This document shows positions 1 through 9,195 of a stretch of 64,000 nucleotides of DNA, piece by piece. The translations under genes and the position numbers were made by a program. The notes beneath the pieces are model-generated. The model had not been told where the DNA came from. It made no database searches and worked only from the letters and a program-made list of their open reading frames with translations. The DNA lies in NCBI GenBank assembly GCA_022113835.1, contig JAILWY010000027.1, positions 8,000,501-8,064,500 of the forward strand, read 5' to 3'. How positions within the stretch are numbered: position 1 is the first letter of the stretch; every line of letters starts with the position of its first letter. This DNA is from Atopsyche davidsoni. Taxonomy: Eukaryota > Arthropoda > Insecta > Trichoptera > Hydrobiosidae.

Positions 1-157
1 AAGCAATGACTTGGACCTCAAAACACTTTTAGTATATTTATTTTTTAATATTAAAGTTTTACATTCCCTTCTGAAATATTATCGATATGTTTAAATTATT
101 GTTTTTTTTCTATATTAACCTTTTTAAGTGGAAATAAATAAATCTTTATCTCAAAGT

Positions 158-363
158 GTGGTATCACTTGTCGTTTGCTTGGGCAGTGCAGAAGTTTGCG
201 CCGCGCCCAGCTCGGCCAGCTGACGGGCGCGGAGATGACGTCTGCTTGCGTATCGGTGCATCGCTGCATGTGAAATGTTTTGCATTCTGCATCATATCAG
301 ATCCACCGAGCCCACTGGTGGCAGGTGGAAATGGACAAACTTATTAAAAAAAAAAAAAAAAAA
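158..363. promoter_or_regulatory. GC-balanced island ending in an A tract
   Basis: Complex sequence (158-335) in AT-rich surroundings, with TGACGTCT and GGCAGGTGGAAATGG, then about 19 A (344-363). Regulatory island or the 3' end of a retroposed fragment; I cannot tell which. Confidence 0.3.
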
Positions 364-894
364 CAATTTTTAATCTGACAATAAATTAAAAGTAATTTTC
401 TAATTTTTTATAAAAAGTTTATAAATATTTAAATTATCAACGAAAAAAATATATATTTGATTTACTGTTGTTTTGAATCTTTCCTTTAACCGTACATTGT
501 TCAAAATTCTTAAATCAATACACATGTTGTCGTACACACAGATAAAATCATTTAAAATTACTTGTTGCGGTTTATATTCAATTGATAATTGAATAGCTCT
601 TTTGTAAATTCAGCTTTTAATTTTAAGTTAATTTCCTTTTTATAAATTTATTTGTTCGTAAGTGTAAAAGATAAAAATAATAAACAGCATTGATATATGA
701 ATAGACCAATACATAAACTGAAAAACCGTTTTCTTAATACCCCACTATTTCCTCATATGACATTTTGTTTAAAAGTATTACTACATATTGTATAAAGATA
801 AATTTAAAAAAAATAATACGACATTTTAACACAATAAATAACTCTTATTTATGAATAAATAAACTGTAAGTACTCGCATAACATTGTTTATTAC

Positions 895-1085
895 AAGTGC
901 GACGTAAATCATCTGACAAAGCCAAGTATCGATAATGCGGGGACACCAGCCGCGCACGTCATAAATTCTTTTATTTTCCGCCCAAGGACTCGAAGAGCAG
1001 CCTGTCTCAGTGCAATCAGATTATTGGATTTCATATCTGTGACGTATCCGCAACAAGGCGGCTAATTGCCATACAAACGCTACTC
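895..1085. promoter_or_regulatory. Candidate regulatory island
   Basis: GC-balanced block with CGTCATAAATT (957-967), CAATCAGATTATTGG (from 1014) and two TGACGTA-like sites. Hox/Exd-type words; no gene. Confidence 0.35.
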
Positions 1086-1194
1086 GCAATAAATATATAA
1101 ATAATCACTTAAATACATGTATTTGCAAAAACTAATACTATTGAAATTATAAGAATGAGACAACAACATCATTATCATTGTCTGTGGCAATACA

Positions 1195-1335
1195 ACTCTA
1201 CTAGAGTCATGCTCGTCACAACCTCTTGCTGCAGATCTCCAATTCTGAAAACTGATGACATCAGCATTTGTGTGAACTCCGACTTACAATTGCATCGTTG
1301 GATTTCCTGCCATCGAGATTGTTAAGGGCACCTTA
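1195..1335. promoter_or_regulatory. Candidate regulatory island
   Basis: GC-balanced sequence without repeats or frames between AT-rich spacers. No outstanding motif. Confidence 0.2.
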
Positions 1336-1507
1336 AATAAACTCATTCAAAATATTTAAACTCATTTATGTATTGAACTTGGCAAATCTGTATTTTTTTA
1401 GTGGATGAACGAGTGTTTTAAGCCTTTCAAGGATATCTATGTGGCATCGTAAATTAGTCAATAGTTATATTAAACCTAATGCACTAAATTGCATTTTATT
1501 TTAAAAA

Positions 1508-1600
1508 TCGTCACTCAGTTTGATAATGCCAACCCGAAAGTCACTAATAAAAAATTACATCTGGATAAATCACTCAAGTACTGTATTTAAAATACACTCA
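1508..1600. mobile_element. Faint relic of the short TIR MITE family
   Basis: GTCACTCAG, CCGAAAGTCACTAATAAAAA and AAATCACTCAAGTACTGTAT resemble the family read on the opposite strand. Low-identity match made by eye. Confidence 0.25.
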
Positions 1601-1794
1601 AAAAACTTTAACAACTCATAAAAGTTAAAAGTACATAGAATTTGACTCATATGCAATTAAACATTTAAATTAAAAATTCAATGAATAAATAAAGTTTGCA
1701 ACCCTAAGCAATTTAATAAAAATATATGTAGCATGGATATTTGTCATTAAATCGTGGTGATCGGTGTTTAAGAATTTGAAAAATAATGTTATTA

Positions 1795-2140
1795 GCTTTT
1801 TCAGGTTCCGCATACATTACGCGTTTGCATATTCAAACCAACTATCGAGGTTACAACTTCGATGCAAGTGATTGCAGTTATCCGGACCATGATTATGAGC
1901 GCAGGGAAATTGCACAGTGAGTGCCTGCATTAGTGCATTATCTCATTAGGTGAGTTCAGGGTTAAGCGTGGAGTGCAGCGGAGCGAGTGGGCTGGAGATC
2001 TAATCTGCACTTGTCAACCACTGCGCGAGGATGCAGTCCTTAATTGTATGGCCATGCAGGCGCTAATTATTAATGCAGAATGCATTTCTTAGCGAGTGAG
2101 TCATACAGGCAGACTGGAAACAAAATCATTGCTAACCCGA
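1795..2140. promoter_or_regulatory. Candidate regulatory island, homeodomain sites
   Basis: High-complexity block including TAATTATTAAT (2064-2074), CCTTAATTG, TGCATTAGTGCATTATC and a GGAGTGCAGCGGAGCGAG stretch. Among the more distinctive islands of the upstream flank. Confidence 0.4.
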
Positions 2141-2726
2141 ATTAACCGAATTAAAATACAAATCACAATTTTTTATTGTTACTAACATTAATGAAATCAT
2201 CATTTCTGGTTGAATTGGAATGGAAAAAATCTTATAATGATTTTTTTCTAACAAGAATCCATTCTCCAGTGTTTCTTACAATCTTGAAATTTGAAAACTA
2301 TGAAAAAAATATTGTTTACTATGTATTGCTTTTCAAGCATATTTTCTTAATTTTGCTAATCAAAATTAAGCATAACGGTCATGAATGTCAATTTCAAAGC
2401 CATAAATATATTATTATTTGATTTTGCGTAGTAAAAATATATTAATATGGTTATTTTACGAACATTAAAATAAAAGTTATGATCAACACTATGTATTGGT
2501 ATTAAAACATATTTTGTGTATATTTAAAATAAAATTGACCAATAATTATCTTTGAAGACTTGCGGTTTTTTAATTTTTTTTTATTTTAGTCAAAAAGCAC
2601 ATTTTGTGCCCTATATCACAACCATAAATATAAAAGTACTCGTATCTAAAAACATATTAATAACTTTGTAAGAAAACATTTGGTATAGCCTAATAAAATA
2701 TTTATTATTGTCTTGGATATAGTATA
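2141..2726. other. AT-rich spacer, nothing recognised
   Basis: A chance 81-codon frame at 2176-2421 has no recognisable domain. Composition is like the surrounding spacer. Confidence 0.5.
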
Positions 2727-2846
2727 TTCAATATTTCTGACAGAATTTACTTTTATTGACTCAGTTTAATAAAGCCAAGGTGAAAGGTTTGCGAAACCAG
2801 TCACTTATAAAATTAAAAATGTACTCTCTCCGACAAAAATATTGAA
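2727..2846. mobile_element. Short TIR MITE, same family as 4464-4621
   Basis: Left TTCAATATTTCTGACAGAAT and right GTACTCTCTCCGACAAAAATA..TTGAA are inverted repeats. The middle keeps GTGAAAGGTTTGCGAAACC and CAGTCACTTATAAAA. About 120 bp, followed directly by the pogo-like element at 2849. Confidence 0.55.
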
Positions 2847-2848
2847 TA

Positions 2849-3233
2849 CAGTAAAACCTCGGCATAACGGACCCCAATTAAACGGACTTCAGATATAACA
2901 ATGTAAAAAAATTAAAAACTTTTGAAATGCAAAAATGCAAAAAATGTATTTATTTTTCGTAATCTTCCATAGTTGATTATAAAAAAAAACAGCAAACATC
3001 AAAAGTGCAAACACTACTTGATTCCTTTTTAATAGAATTACCGAAAGCAAGCGCATCGACAATTAAATAGAATATTGTATATGTTTTTGTATTTTTTATT
3101 GATATCTAAATACATATGTATTTTCAAAAAAAAATAATTTAGTTTTATTTTAAATCTATTTAAATATAACGGACTTTAGGCTTTAACAGACCACCCCTCC
3201 CCCCAATTGGTCTGTTATATCGAGGTTTTACTG
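2849..3233. mobile_element. pogo/Tigger-like nonautonomous element, TA duplication
   Basis: Terminal inverted repeats CAGTAAAACCTCGGCATAAC (left) and GTTATATCGAGGTTTTACTG (right), flanked by TA at 2847-2848 and 3234-3235. TIR wording and TA target are typical of pogo/Tigger elements of the Tc1/mariner superfamily. The 385-bp body is AT-rich without a transposase frame. It lies directly against another short repeat (2727-2846). Confidence 0.8.
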
Positions 3234-3251
3234 TACTTATACTTGGGGAAA

Positions 3252-3330
3252 TTCAATTTTAATATTTTGAATAAAACGCTTTTGTAATTGTTAGTGACCG
3301 GTTTCACCTGCCTGTCGCAATGCCAACAAA
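3252..3330. mobile_element. Truncated MITE of the 4464-4621 family
   Basis: AATATTTTGAATAAAACGCT followed by GTTAGTGACCGGTTTCACC matches one half of the family. It is sandwiched between two TA-flanked elements, so three insertions abut here. Confidence 0.45.
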
Positions 3331-3332
3331 TA

Positions 3333-3762
3333 CAGTAATACCCCGCTTTACGCGACCCCGTTATGCGAGGTTTCACTATAACGCGAATTTATAATTTAAG
3401 AATTAAAAATAGCGTTGGGTGTTGTGAACGTATTTTACAAGACCGTAAAATAAACGCTACCCAAAATACAATAGATGTATTTTGCAGTAAAAATAACATG
3501 CAATACTGCATAAAGCGTTCTTAAGACTAAAGTGATTGATTTTAATGATTCGAATTTTTTTGTATTAAGTTTTGACTATGTATGTATGTTTAATCGTAAA
3601 CCCCAATATACGCGATTTTTTCCGGAACGTATCACTGTATTACTGTACAGCAAATATATATTTTTTATAATTAATTTATTACAAAAATTATGCGTATACG
3701 CAAATTTCACTTAACGCGATTTTTTGCGGAACGCATCCCTCGCGTAGAGCGGGTTATTACTG
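3333..3762. mobile_element. Second Tc1/mariner-superfamily MITE, TA duplication
   Basis: TIRs CAGTAATACCCCGCTTTACG (left) and CTACGC-type GCGTAGAGCGGGTTATTACTG (right), flanked by TA at 3331-3332 and 3763-3764. Subterminal ACGCGA/TCGCGT repeats occur on both sides. About 430 bp, no transposase. Distinct TIR from the neighbour at 2849-3233. Confidence 0.75.
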
Positions 3763-3854
3763 TAGTTTCGTTTGATAAATGATTTATATTTAATATTTAA
3801 TAAAAATGTTCGATATGTTTTACGGGGACATAGCCGCGAATAATTAATTCACGG

Positions 3855-4165
3855 AGAGATTCCTTCCTCGCGTGCGGCGCCGCGGGCCGAGGCGCGCCGG
3901 CAGGACGCGTGCGGCCAATGGCGCGTCCCCGCGCGAGTCGCGAGTGGCCGGGCCCCGCGCCCCGCGCCCCCCCGCCGCGGCCCCGCCCCCGCCCCGCGCA
4001 CGCCTGCGCCGCCGCGCGCGACAGGGACGCAGCACGCCCGTCTCTGTCGCGCGCCTCTCTGTCGCGCCCGGCCTTGCGCACGGCGGCGCAGGGGCCACTT
4101 CGGCGCGACGCCACCACCTCACCGCCTCACCACCGCACCGCCTCACCACCTCACCACCTCACGGG
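3855..4165. promoter_or_regulatory. Isolated CpG-rich island upstream of Scr
   Basis: About 300 bp of extreme GC with dense CpG, ending in imperfect CACCTCACC repeats (4112-4161), between two transposon clusters. Long frames across it (both strands) are compositional artefacts with Arg/Ala/Pro-rich nonsense translations. Candidate alternative Scr promoter or unmethylated regulatory island, followed by GC-balanced sequence to 4295. Confidence 0.4.
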
Positions 4166-4463
4166 ATACATATTTATTTTTTTAAATTATGTAAAAAAAA
4201 TTTAATACGACTTCTGGCCGATGAGATTCCGGCGACCGGGAAATTCGTCTCGATTGCGCGAGACCTGACACGTAAAGAAAATCCACTGTTTTAACAAAAC
4301 ATAAAAAATAATAATATACGTGTCCAAATAGAGTATCGGGTATTTGTTAGTTCAATAAAACAAAAAACTACTAGTAATCAAGTATTTATTTATATTGTTA
4401 CAAATAACACGCTGACACATAGCCCTCGATATTGCTGCCCCATTTCAGACCTGATGTTTTGTT

Positions 4464-4621
4464 TCAATTCAATATTTTTGAATAAAATACTTAAGTGATT
4501 CTCCACATTTTCGTTTTTATTAGTGACCGGTTTCGCCAACCTTTCACGTCAAACTCAAATTTTATTCAAAAATATTAAAATGGAATTCCACCAGGTACTC
4601 TCTGTCAAAAATATTGAATTT
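4464..4621. mobile_element. Short TIR MITE inserted in the mariner remnant
   Basis: Ends are inverted: TTCAATATTTTTGAATAAAA (left) and CTCTGTCAAAAATATTGAA (right). Internal motifs: AATACTTAAGTGATTCTCC, TTATTAGTGACCGGTTTCGC and ATTAAAATGGAATTCCACC. Related copies occur at 2727, 3252, 11957 and 42683, and a faint one near 1508. Confidence 0.6.
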
Positions 4622-4910
4622 CTTTGTTTCAATTTCTTTAGGTTCGGCGGATTATTCTCGTAAACCCTACTTTTAAGGTATCCCCATGCGAAATAGTTAA
4701 GAGGGCTAAGGTCAGGGCTTCTGGGAGGCCAGTTGATGTTACCTCTACGTGTAATGACCTTATTAGGGAATAATTCGTTAACAGCTTCAATTGGTCTTGT
4801 TGGAACCACGTTCTTGAGTTGACACCTTGAAACTCCTGCAACTCTGGGCCCTAAAATTTTCGCGGCATATCGCAATAACGGTCACTATTCACATTCACTC
4901 GATACTCTTT
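4622..4910 (-). pseudogene. mariner-like transposase remnant
   Basis: Minus-strand translation shows WFQQD (second catalytic Asp region) in one frame, then after a frame change TRRGNINWPPRSPDLSPLNY, with the third catalytic Asp in SPDLSP, and GYLKSRVYENNPPNLKKLK. These are standard insect mariner/Tc1-type transposase C-terminal motifs. A small deletion after WFQQD shifts the frame, and the 3' end is interrupted by the nested MITE. Not functional. Confidence 0.75.
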
Positions 4911-4924
4911 TTGGACACGCTGTA

Positions 4925-5440
4925 TTTAAACTTTTTAACGTAGTGCAAATAGGAAAATTACAGAATGCAGAAAATACAAACTTATAAAATAAAAAGATTT
5001 TTTACTGTACCAAACTTTATCGAATCTTTCTGTACTAATTTTCATTAAAAAAAATCCGTATGCAGCTTGAATTTGTGAACTTTCAATATACAATACAAAT
5101 AAGAAGTGATAACCACTAAACTACCAATTATTTTTATCAGATATGCAAAATGAACGAAATTTGTAACCTTTATAGATATTAAACGAATAAATCCAGAGCA
5201 AATTTTGATAATACTCGTGTTCATAAAAGTTTTAGGGTGCACAGCATCAATGCAACTCTTGACGTTGGAGACCTATTGGCCCCACCACCTGGGAAAAATT
5301 AAATTGACGTAACATTTTATTATTGATTATCTACGTTTACAAATTACTATAAGTAATAAACTAATTTCTCGTACTTCTGATTGCTGATTGAACCTAAACA
5401 AGTCCAACAAAACCATAACTTGACGAGACGGTTTACATTG
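4925..5440. other. AT-rich spacer, nothing recognised
   Basis: No repeat, gene or GC island seen between the mariner remnant and the island at 5450. Confidence 0.5.
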
Positions 5441-5444
5441 GTGA

Positions 5445-5870
5445 TTCTGCGTTCCAAGAAAAACCCATACCCTTAAGAGCGCTGATTGCAGAAGAAAATT
5501 AGCGCTTGTGTAATAATTATAATTTGTAAAAAAATAGCAAACTGAGAATCCGCATTCAAGGCGATGACGTCACAGGCATAATGTTCCCTTAATTGAAACA
5601 TCAAGCCGGGGCACCATTAAGGCACACACGAAGCCGCTATTTATTCTGTTCATTTGAAATCGAAATACGATTAAACTGGGGGGTACTCGGGGGCCCCCGC
5701 GGCGGCGCCACGCCCCCCGCGCAATCAGAGCGCCATAAAAACTCGGCCGAAAAATTAAGTCTGTACCTCTGCGCCGGCAGCCAAGTGGAGTCACTCTCCT
5801 GCAGCAAGGATGTGCCCCGAGTGGCCTGCGGGGACCGGGCCATCCGGGAGCCTCAATCCAATTCGCTTTT
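5445..5870. promoter_or_regulatory. Candidate regulatory island with CRE palindrome
   Basis: Contains TGACGTCA (5565-5572), a perfect CRE/ATF palindrome, and a GC-rich core (5680-5850). Overlapping frames on both strands look like compositional shadows. Confidence 0.4.
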
Positions 5871-6489
5871 AATTAAAAATATAACATCGCAATAACCTAT
5901 GACTTATAAAACAAACCTAGCTAAAATATTTAATAAGAGTAAGTACTGAAGACCTGAAGTTAATGCTGTCCTGAAAATTTCGCTGTCAAATACCAGCAAA
6001 TATCGAAAAAGATCATCTAGCCAGTCAATTCACCTTTACTATTAAATTAGTATTTTTTAAAAATGAATATATCCTCAAATAACCCAACAGTAACAAAGTG
6101 CAATAGCTTATGTTTAAAATATTTTTTAAAAATGTTTTTAAAAAATAATGTGGTTTAATTCAATTTATTTCAGTGACTCTAATGAATCTCTAATAACACA
6201 AAACAGAATAATAAGCTAAATGCTTATAACTAGAAAATATTCACATAACAATTATGTTGTTAATATTTTTACTACTGTCGGTTGTAAAAATACAAGTGTC
6301 GTAAATCTGCTTTTGAAAGGATGCATAATACAAAGCACCCCCAAAACCAAGTTTCACATTACAATAATTTCCTTTTAATTGACCGGACAAACGCGCACAA
6401 CAATATAAACCACAACAATCGCTTGAAAAGAAGCGGCTGGCAGCCCTAGCTCGGTAAATCATAACACAGATAAACGCTAATAAAAAAGG

Positions 6490-6850
6490 TGTTCGGTTCT
6501 GTACTCAGTCATTCCCTCGTTTGAGCCATAAATTACGGCTGGAGTCGCTGCAGCGAGCTGCTCCGCCTGCACGCCGCGGAGTGCCCGTTGCTGAATTATG
6601 GAGCTGGGAAGGGCGGTGAGCGGCCAGGCTGTTTATTCCGCCTAATAGAGTTATTGTTGCATGCTCGGCTGCGCTATCCTGGCTGATGATTCAGCCGTAG
6701 CTCAAGCTGACGCCCTGTCATTACTTCCTGACCATTCCCGTGGTTTATTGCAGCTTGGGCTGAATATGAACATTTTTTATTCTCCTTCTTCATCGTCTAC
6801 CTCTCCTCAGAGAAGGTTGGCGACCATCTCACTGAGAATATATCTATGCT
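6490..6850. promoter_or_regulatory. Candidate regulatory island containing triplicated element copy A
   Basis: GC-balanced, with GAGCCATAAATTACGG just left of copy A. The island continues to both sides of the repeat, so copy A sits within it. Confidence 0.4.
6557..6776 (+). repeat. Triplicated upstream element, copy A
   Basis: Runs from GCTGCTCCGC to GAACATTTT. Shares ordered blocks with copies B and C: GGCCAGGCTGTTTATTC, ATAGAGTTATTGTTGCATG, TGGCTGATGATT, GCCGTAGCT, TGACGCCCTGTCATTACTT and TGGTTTATTGCAGCTT. This copy is the most GC-rich and lies in a GC-balanced island (6490-6850), so it may be the ancestral copy. No terminal inverted repeats were seen. Confidence 0.7.
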
Positions 6851-6974
6851 GAGCCAGTGCTCATGTTTTTTTTTTTTTTGGGAAAATAGTGTTAATCCAC
6901 ATATTTATTACATATTTTAAAGAAAGTATGCGTACTGCCTCTACCCATTAGCATTATTATTAATCGTTGCAAAG

Positions 6975-7195
6975 CTTTGGCGTTTAGAGCTACTACTTCT
7001 TCTGCAGCAAGCTACAGAAACAATAGCAGGAAGGAGCCCCCCCACTTCAGCAAAGTACTTCCAGAGCACATCCCTCCACAATCATTCCAAATCCACTACT
7101 CCATCACCGATCCTTTACACACGCTCAGGGTACATAATTGCAGCCGTGCACGAGCAACAGAATGGGGAGAGCGGGGATTTTTATGCAATAATTAA
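6975..7195. promoter_or_regulatory. Candidate regulatory island between copies A and B
   Basis: CA/CT-rich, GC-balanced block including AGCAGGAAGGAGCCC and TTATGCAATAATTAATTTG. No gene. Confidence 0.3.
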
Positions 7196-7198
7196 TTT

Positions 7199-7421
7199 GC
7201 TGCTCTGTTTGCACTCTTTCTTTAAATTATATACTTAGGAAGAAGCAGTGAGCAGCCAGGCTGTTTATTCCCCATAATAGAGTCATTATTGCATGCTCGC
7301 GTTTGTTAACTTGGCTGATGATTTGGCCGTAGCTAATATTGACACCTGCTGATTATTTGTTTCATATGCTTTGCAATAAACCATATTTCACAGATTATTG
7401 TAAGATGAATGTGAACATTTT
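7199..7421 (+). repeat. Triplicated upstream element, copy B
   Basis: Starts GCTGCTCTG and ends GTGAACATTTT. The core AGCAGCCAGGCTGTTTATTC, then ATAATAGAGTCATTATTGCATGCTCG, TTGGCTGATGATTTGGCCGT and TTTGCAATAAACC, aligns collinearly with copy A. More AT-rich and more diverged than A. Only about 20 bp separate it from copy C. Confidence 0.7.
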
Positions 7422-7440
7422 AATATAAAATAATTCGTTT

Positions 7441-7655
7441 GCTGCTCCGCATACTTTGCTATCTGGATTCTTTGTTACTGAATAATGGACCTTGGAAGGA
7501 ACAGTGATCGGCCAAGTTGTTTGTTCCTTCGAATAGATCTATTGTGCAATGACTCGGCTGTGATATCCTAGCTGATGATTTAGTCGCAGTTCACATTGAC
7601 GTCCTGTCATTACTTTTTGACCTTTCACGTGGTTCATTGTAGCTTATATTTTAAC
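7441..7655 (+). repeat. Triplicated upstream element, copy C
   Basis: Starts GCTGCTCCGCATACTTTG. Collinear with A through CTGAATAATGGA, TCGGCCAAGTTGTTTGTTCC, GACTCGGCTGTGATATCC, AGCTGATGATTTAG, TTGACGTCCTGTCATTACTT, TTTCACGTGGTTCATTGTAGCTT. Spacing matches A almost base for base over about 170 bp. Confidence 0.7.
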
Positions 7656-7659
7656 ACTT

Positions 7660-8143
7660 AACTCTGTATAGAAGGAGTTGCTCTTTTTAATAAATATTAT
7701 AAAACATAGCCATTGATTTATGTTTACCTTCTTGTAAGTATAAATCTGTATAGAAATGTCCGTGGAAACACTTTAGTAAAATAAAACAGAACATGTAGAC
7801 ATATTATTTCAATTAAACATTCATCACAATCTAACCTTTGATTTCTTATCTACTGTGAACTACAATTTTTTATAAATAAAATTTTACGATAAATAATTTT
7901 AAATATCATCTTCATTAATTGAATGCAAAATAATAAAAAAACTACTTGCAATAAGTGAAACTTGCTGATATAACTTATTGATAAATCTGTCAATAAAGTA
8001 TAATTTTTAAATATCTTAATTATTTAAAAAATACAGATCATTCATAAACAATCGTTGAAAAACTAATTTTCCGAAATAGATGATTCTGTTAACCGATATA
8101 ACTATTTATATCAAAAGTAGTTGAAAAAATTGTACAATAAATC
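7660..8143. other. AT-rich spacer, nothing recognised
   Basis: Between the triplicated element and the foldback array; no motif or frame of note. Confidence 0.5.
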
Positions 8144-8945
8144 CCTCTACACACGTCGCGACACAACTTGCAACCGACTAGCAATTAGCCAATAGCGAAT
8201 TAATTTGCGTTATTTACTCAGAAATACAACCAAAATAAAAATACGCAAACCGGTCGCAAGTTATGGGCTTCTACACACGCAGCTACACAGCTTGCGACCG
8301 ATTTTCAATCAGCCAATAACGTCTCTTTAATTTGAGTGTTTTTTTTATGGTATTGCCTAAGTAAATAATGCAAAAGAAGACGCTATTGGGTAATTGCAAT
8401 TCGGTCACCAATAGTGTCGCGACGCGCGTAGAGAGCTTGTGTGGAACAAACGCACGCAAAAAGTCGAAAAATAAAACAAAAATAAAAATACGTAAACCGG
8501 TCGCAAGTTATGGGCTTCTACACAGGTTGCAACCGATTTTCAATCAGCCAATAACGTCTCTATAATTTGAGTGTTTTTTTTGTGGTATTGCCTAAGTAAA
8601 CAATGCTAAAGAAGACGCTATTGGGTAATTGCAATTCGGTCGCCAGTAGTGTCGCGTAGAGAGCTTGTATGGAACAAACGCACGCAAAAAGTCGAAAAGT
8701 ACAACAAAAATAAAAATACGTAAACCGGTCGCAAGTTATGGGCTTCTACACAGCTTGCAACCGATTTTCAATCAGCCAATAACGTCTCTATAATTTGAGT
8801 GTTTTTTTTGTGGTATTGCCTAAGTAAACAATGCTAAAGAAGACGCTATTGGGAAATTGCAATTCGGTCGCCGGTAGTGTCGCGACGCGCGTAGAGCTTG
8901 TGTGGAACAAACGCCCGCAAAAAGTCGAAAAATACAACAAAAATA
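8144..8945 (+). repeat. Tandem array of foldback (MITE-like) units next to the Scr promoter
   Basis: A partial unit (8144-8240) is followed by three near-identical units phased at 8241, 8488 and 8716 (periods 247, 228 and about 230 bp). Each contains GGTCGCAAGTTATGGGCTTC, CCGATTTTCAATCAGCCAAT, AACGTCTCT, TTGCCTAAGTAAA, AAGACGCTATTGGG and AGAGCTTGTGTGGAAC. Left and right halves of a unit are imperfect inverted repeats. High identity between units implies recent amplification. The array carries at least eight CCAAT/ATTGG pentamers (near 8189, 8313, 8385, 8408, 8548, 8620, 8776, 8848) and ends about 200 bp before the putative start site. Confidence 0.8.
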
Positions 8946-9149
8946 ATATAATAAGCCAGATCACCCCCTCCAGGCCTGCTCGCCGGTGGCCCCGCGGCCC
9001 GCCAGCCCCGCGGCCCGCCAGCCCCGCCAGCCCCGCGCCGGGCGCCCGTCAGCTGAGCTCACTCGACTGCCGGCCCTCGCGCGAGCGCCACACGCCGGGA
9101 AGTCTCCGCGCCCGCGACCCGCGCTTCCGGCCCCCGCCCGAAACTTCGC

Positions 9150-9195
9150 AAACTTTTCAGTGCGCGCTTATCCCTTATTTATTTCAGTTTTTGTA
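9150..9195 (+). promoter_or_regulatory. Candidate TATA-less Scr core promoter (Inr + DPE-like)
   Basis: TTTTCAGTGCG at 9155-9165 contains the arthropod initiator TCAGT with A at 9159. AGTTTT at 9186-9191 sits at +28 to +33 and matches the DPE consensus RGWYVT at 5 of 6 positions. No TATA box precedes it. Inr/DPE promoters are typical of insect Hox genes. It is a motif match only; other start sites in 9000-9400 are possible. Confidence 0.35.

Larger units (their letters stand above)
4317..4922 (-). mobile_element. Degraded mariner-like element carrying a nested MITE
   Basis: Left end CGTGTCCAAATAGAGTATCG (about 4319) and right end, read on the minus strand, CGTGTCCAAAAAGAGTATCG are matching TIRs. 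TA occurs outside both. The interior keeps a broken transposase (4622-4910, minus). A separate MITE (4464-4621) has inserted just after the transposase third-Asp region. Much of the N-terminal transposase is missing, so the element is dead. Confidence 0.6.

Noticed and set aside
3872..4294. 140-codon frame across the CpG island
   Set aside because: Arg/Pro/Ala-rich translation; frames are open on both strands because of GC content, not coding.
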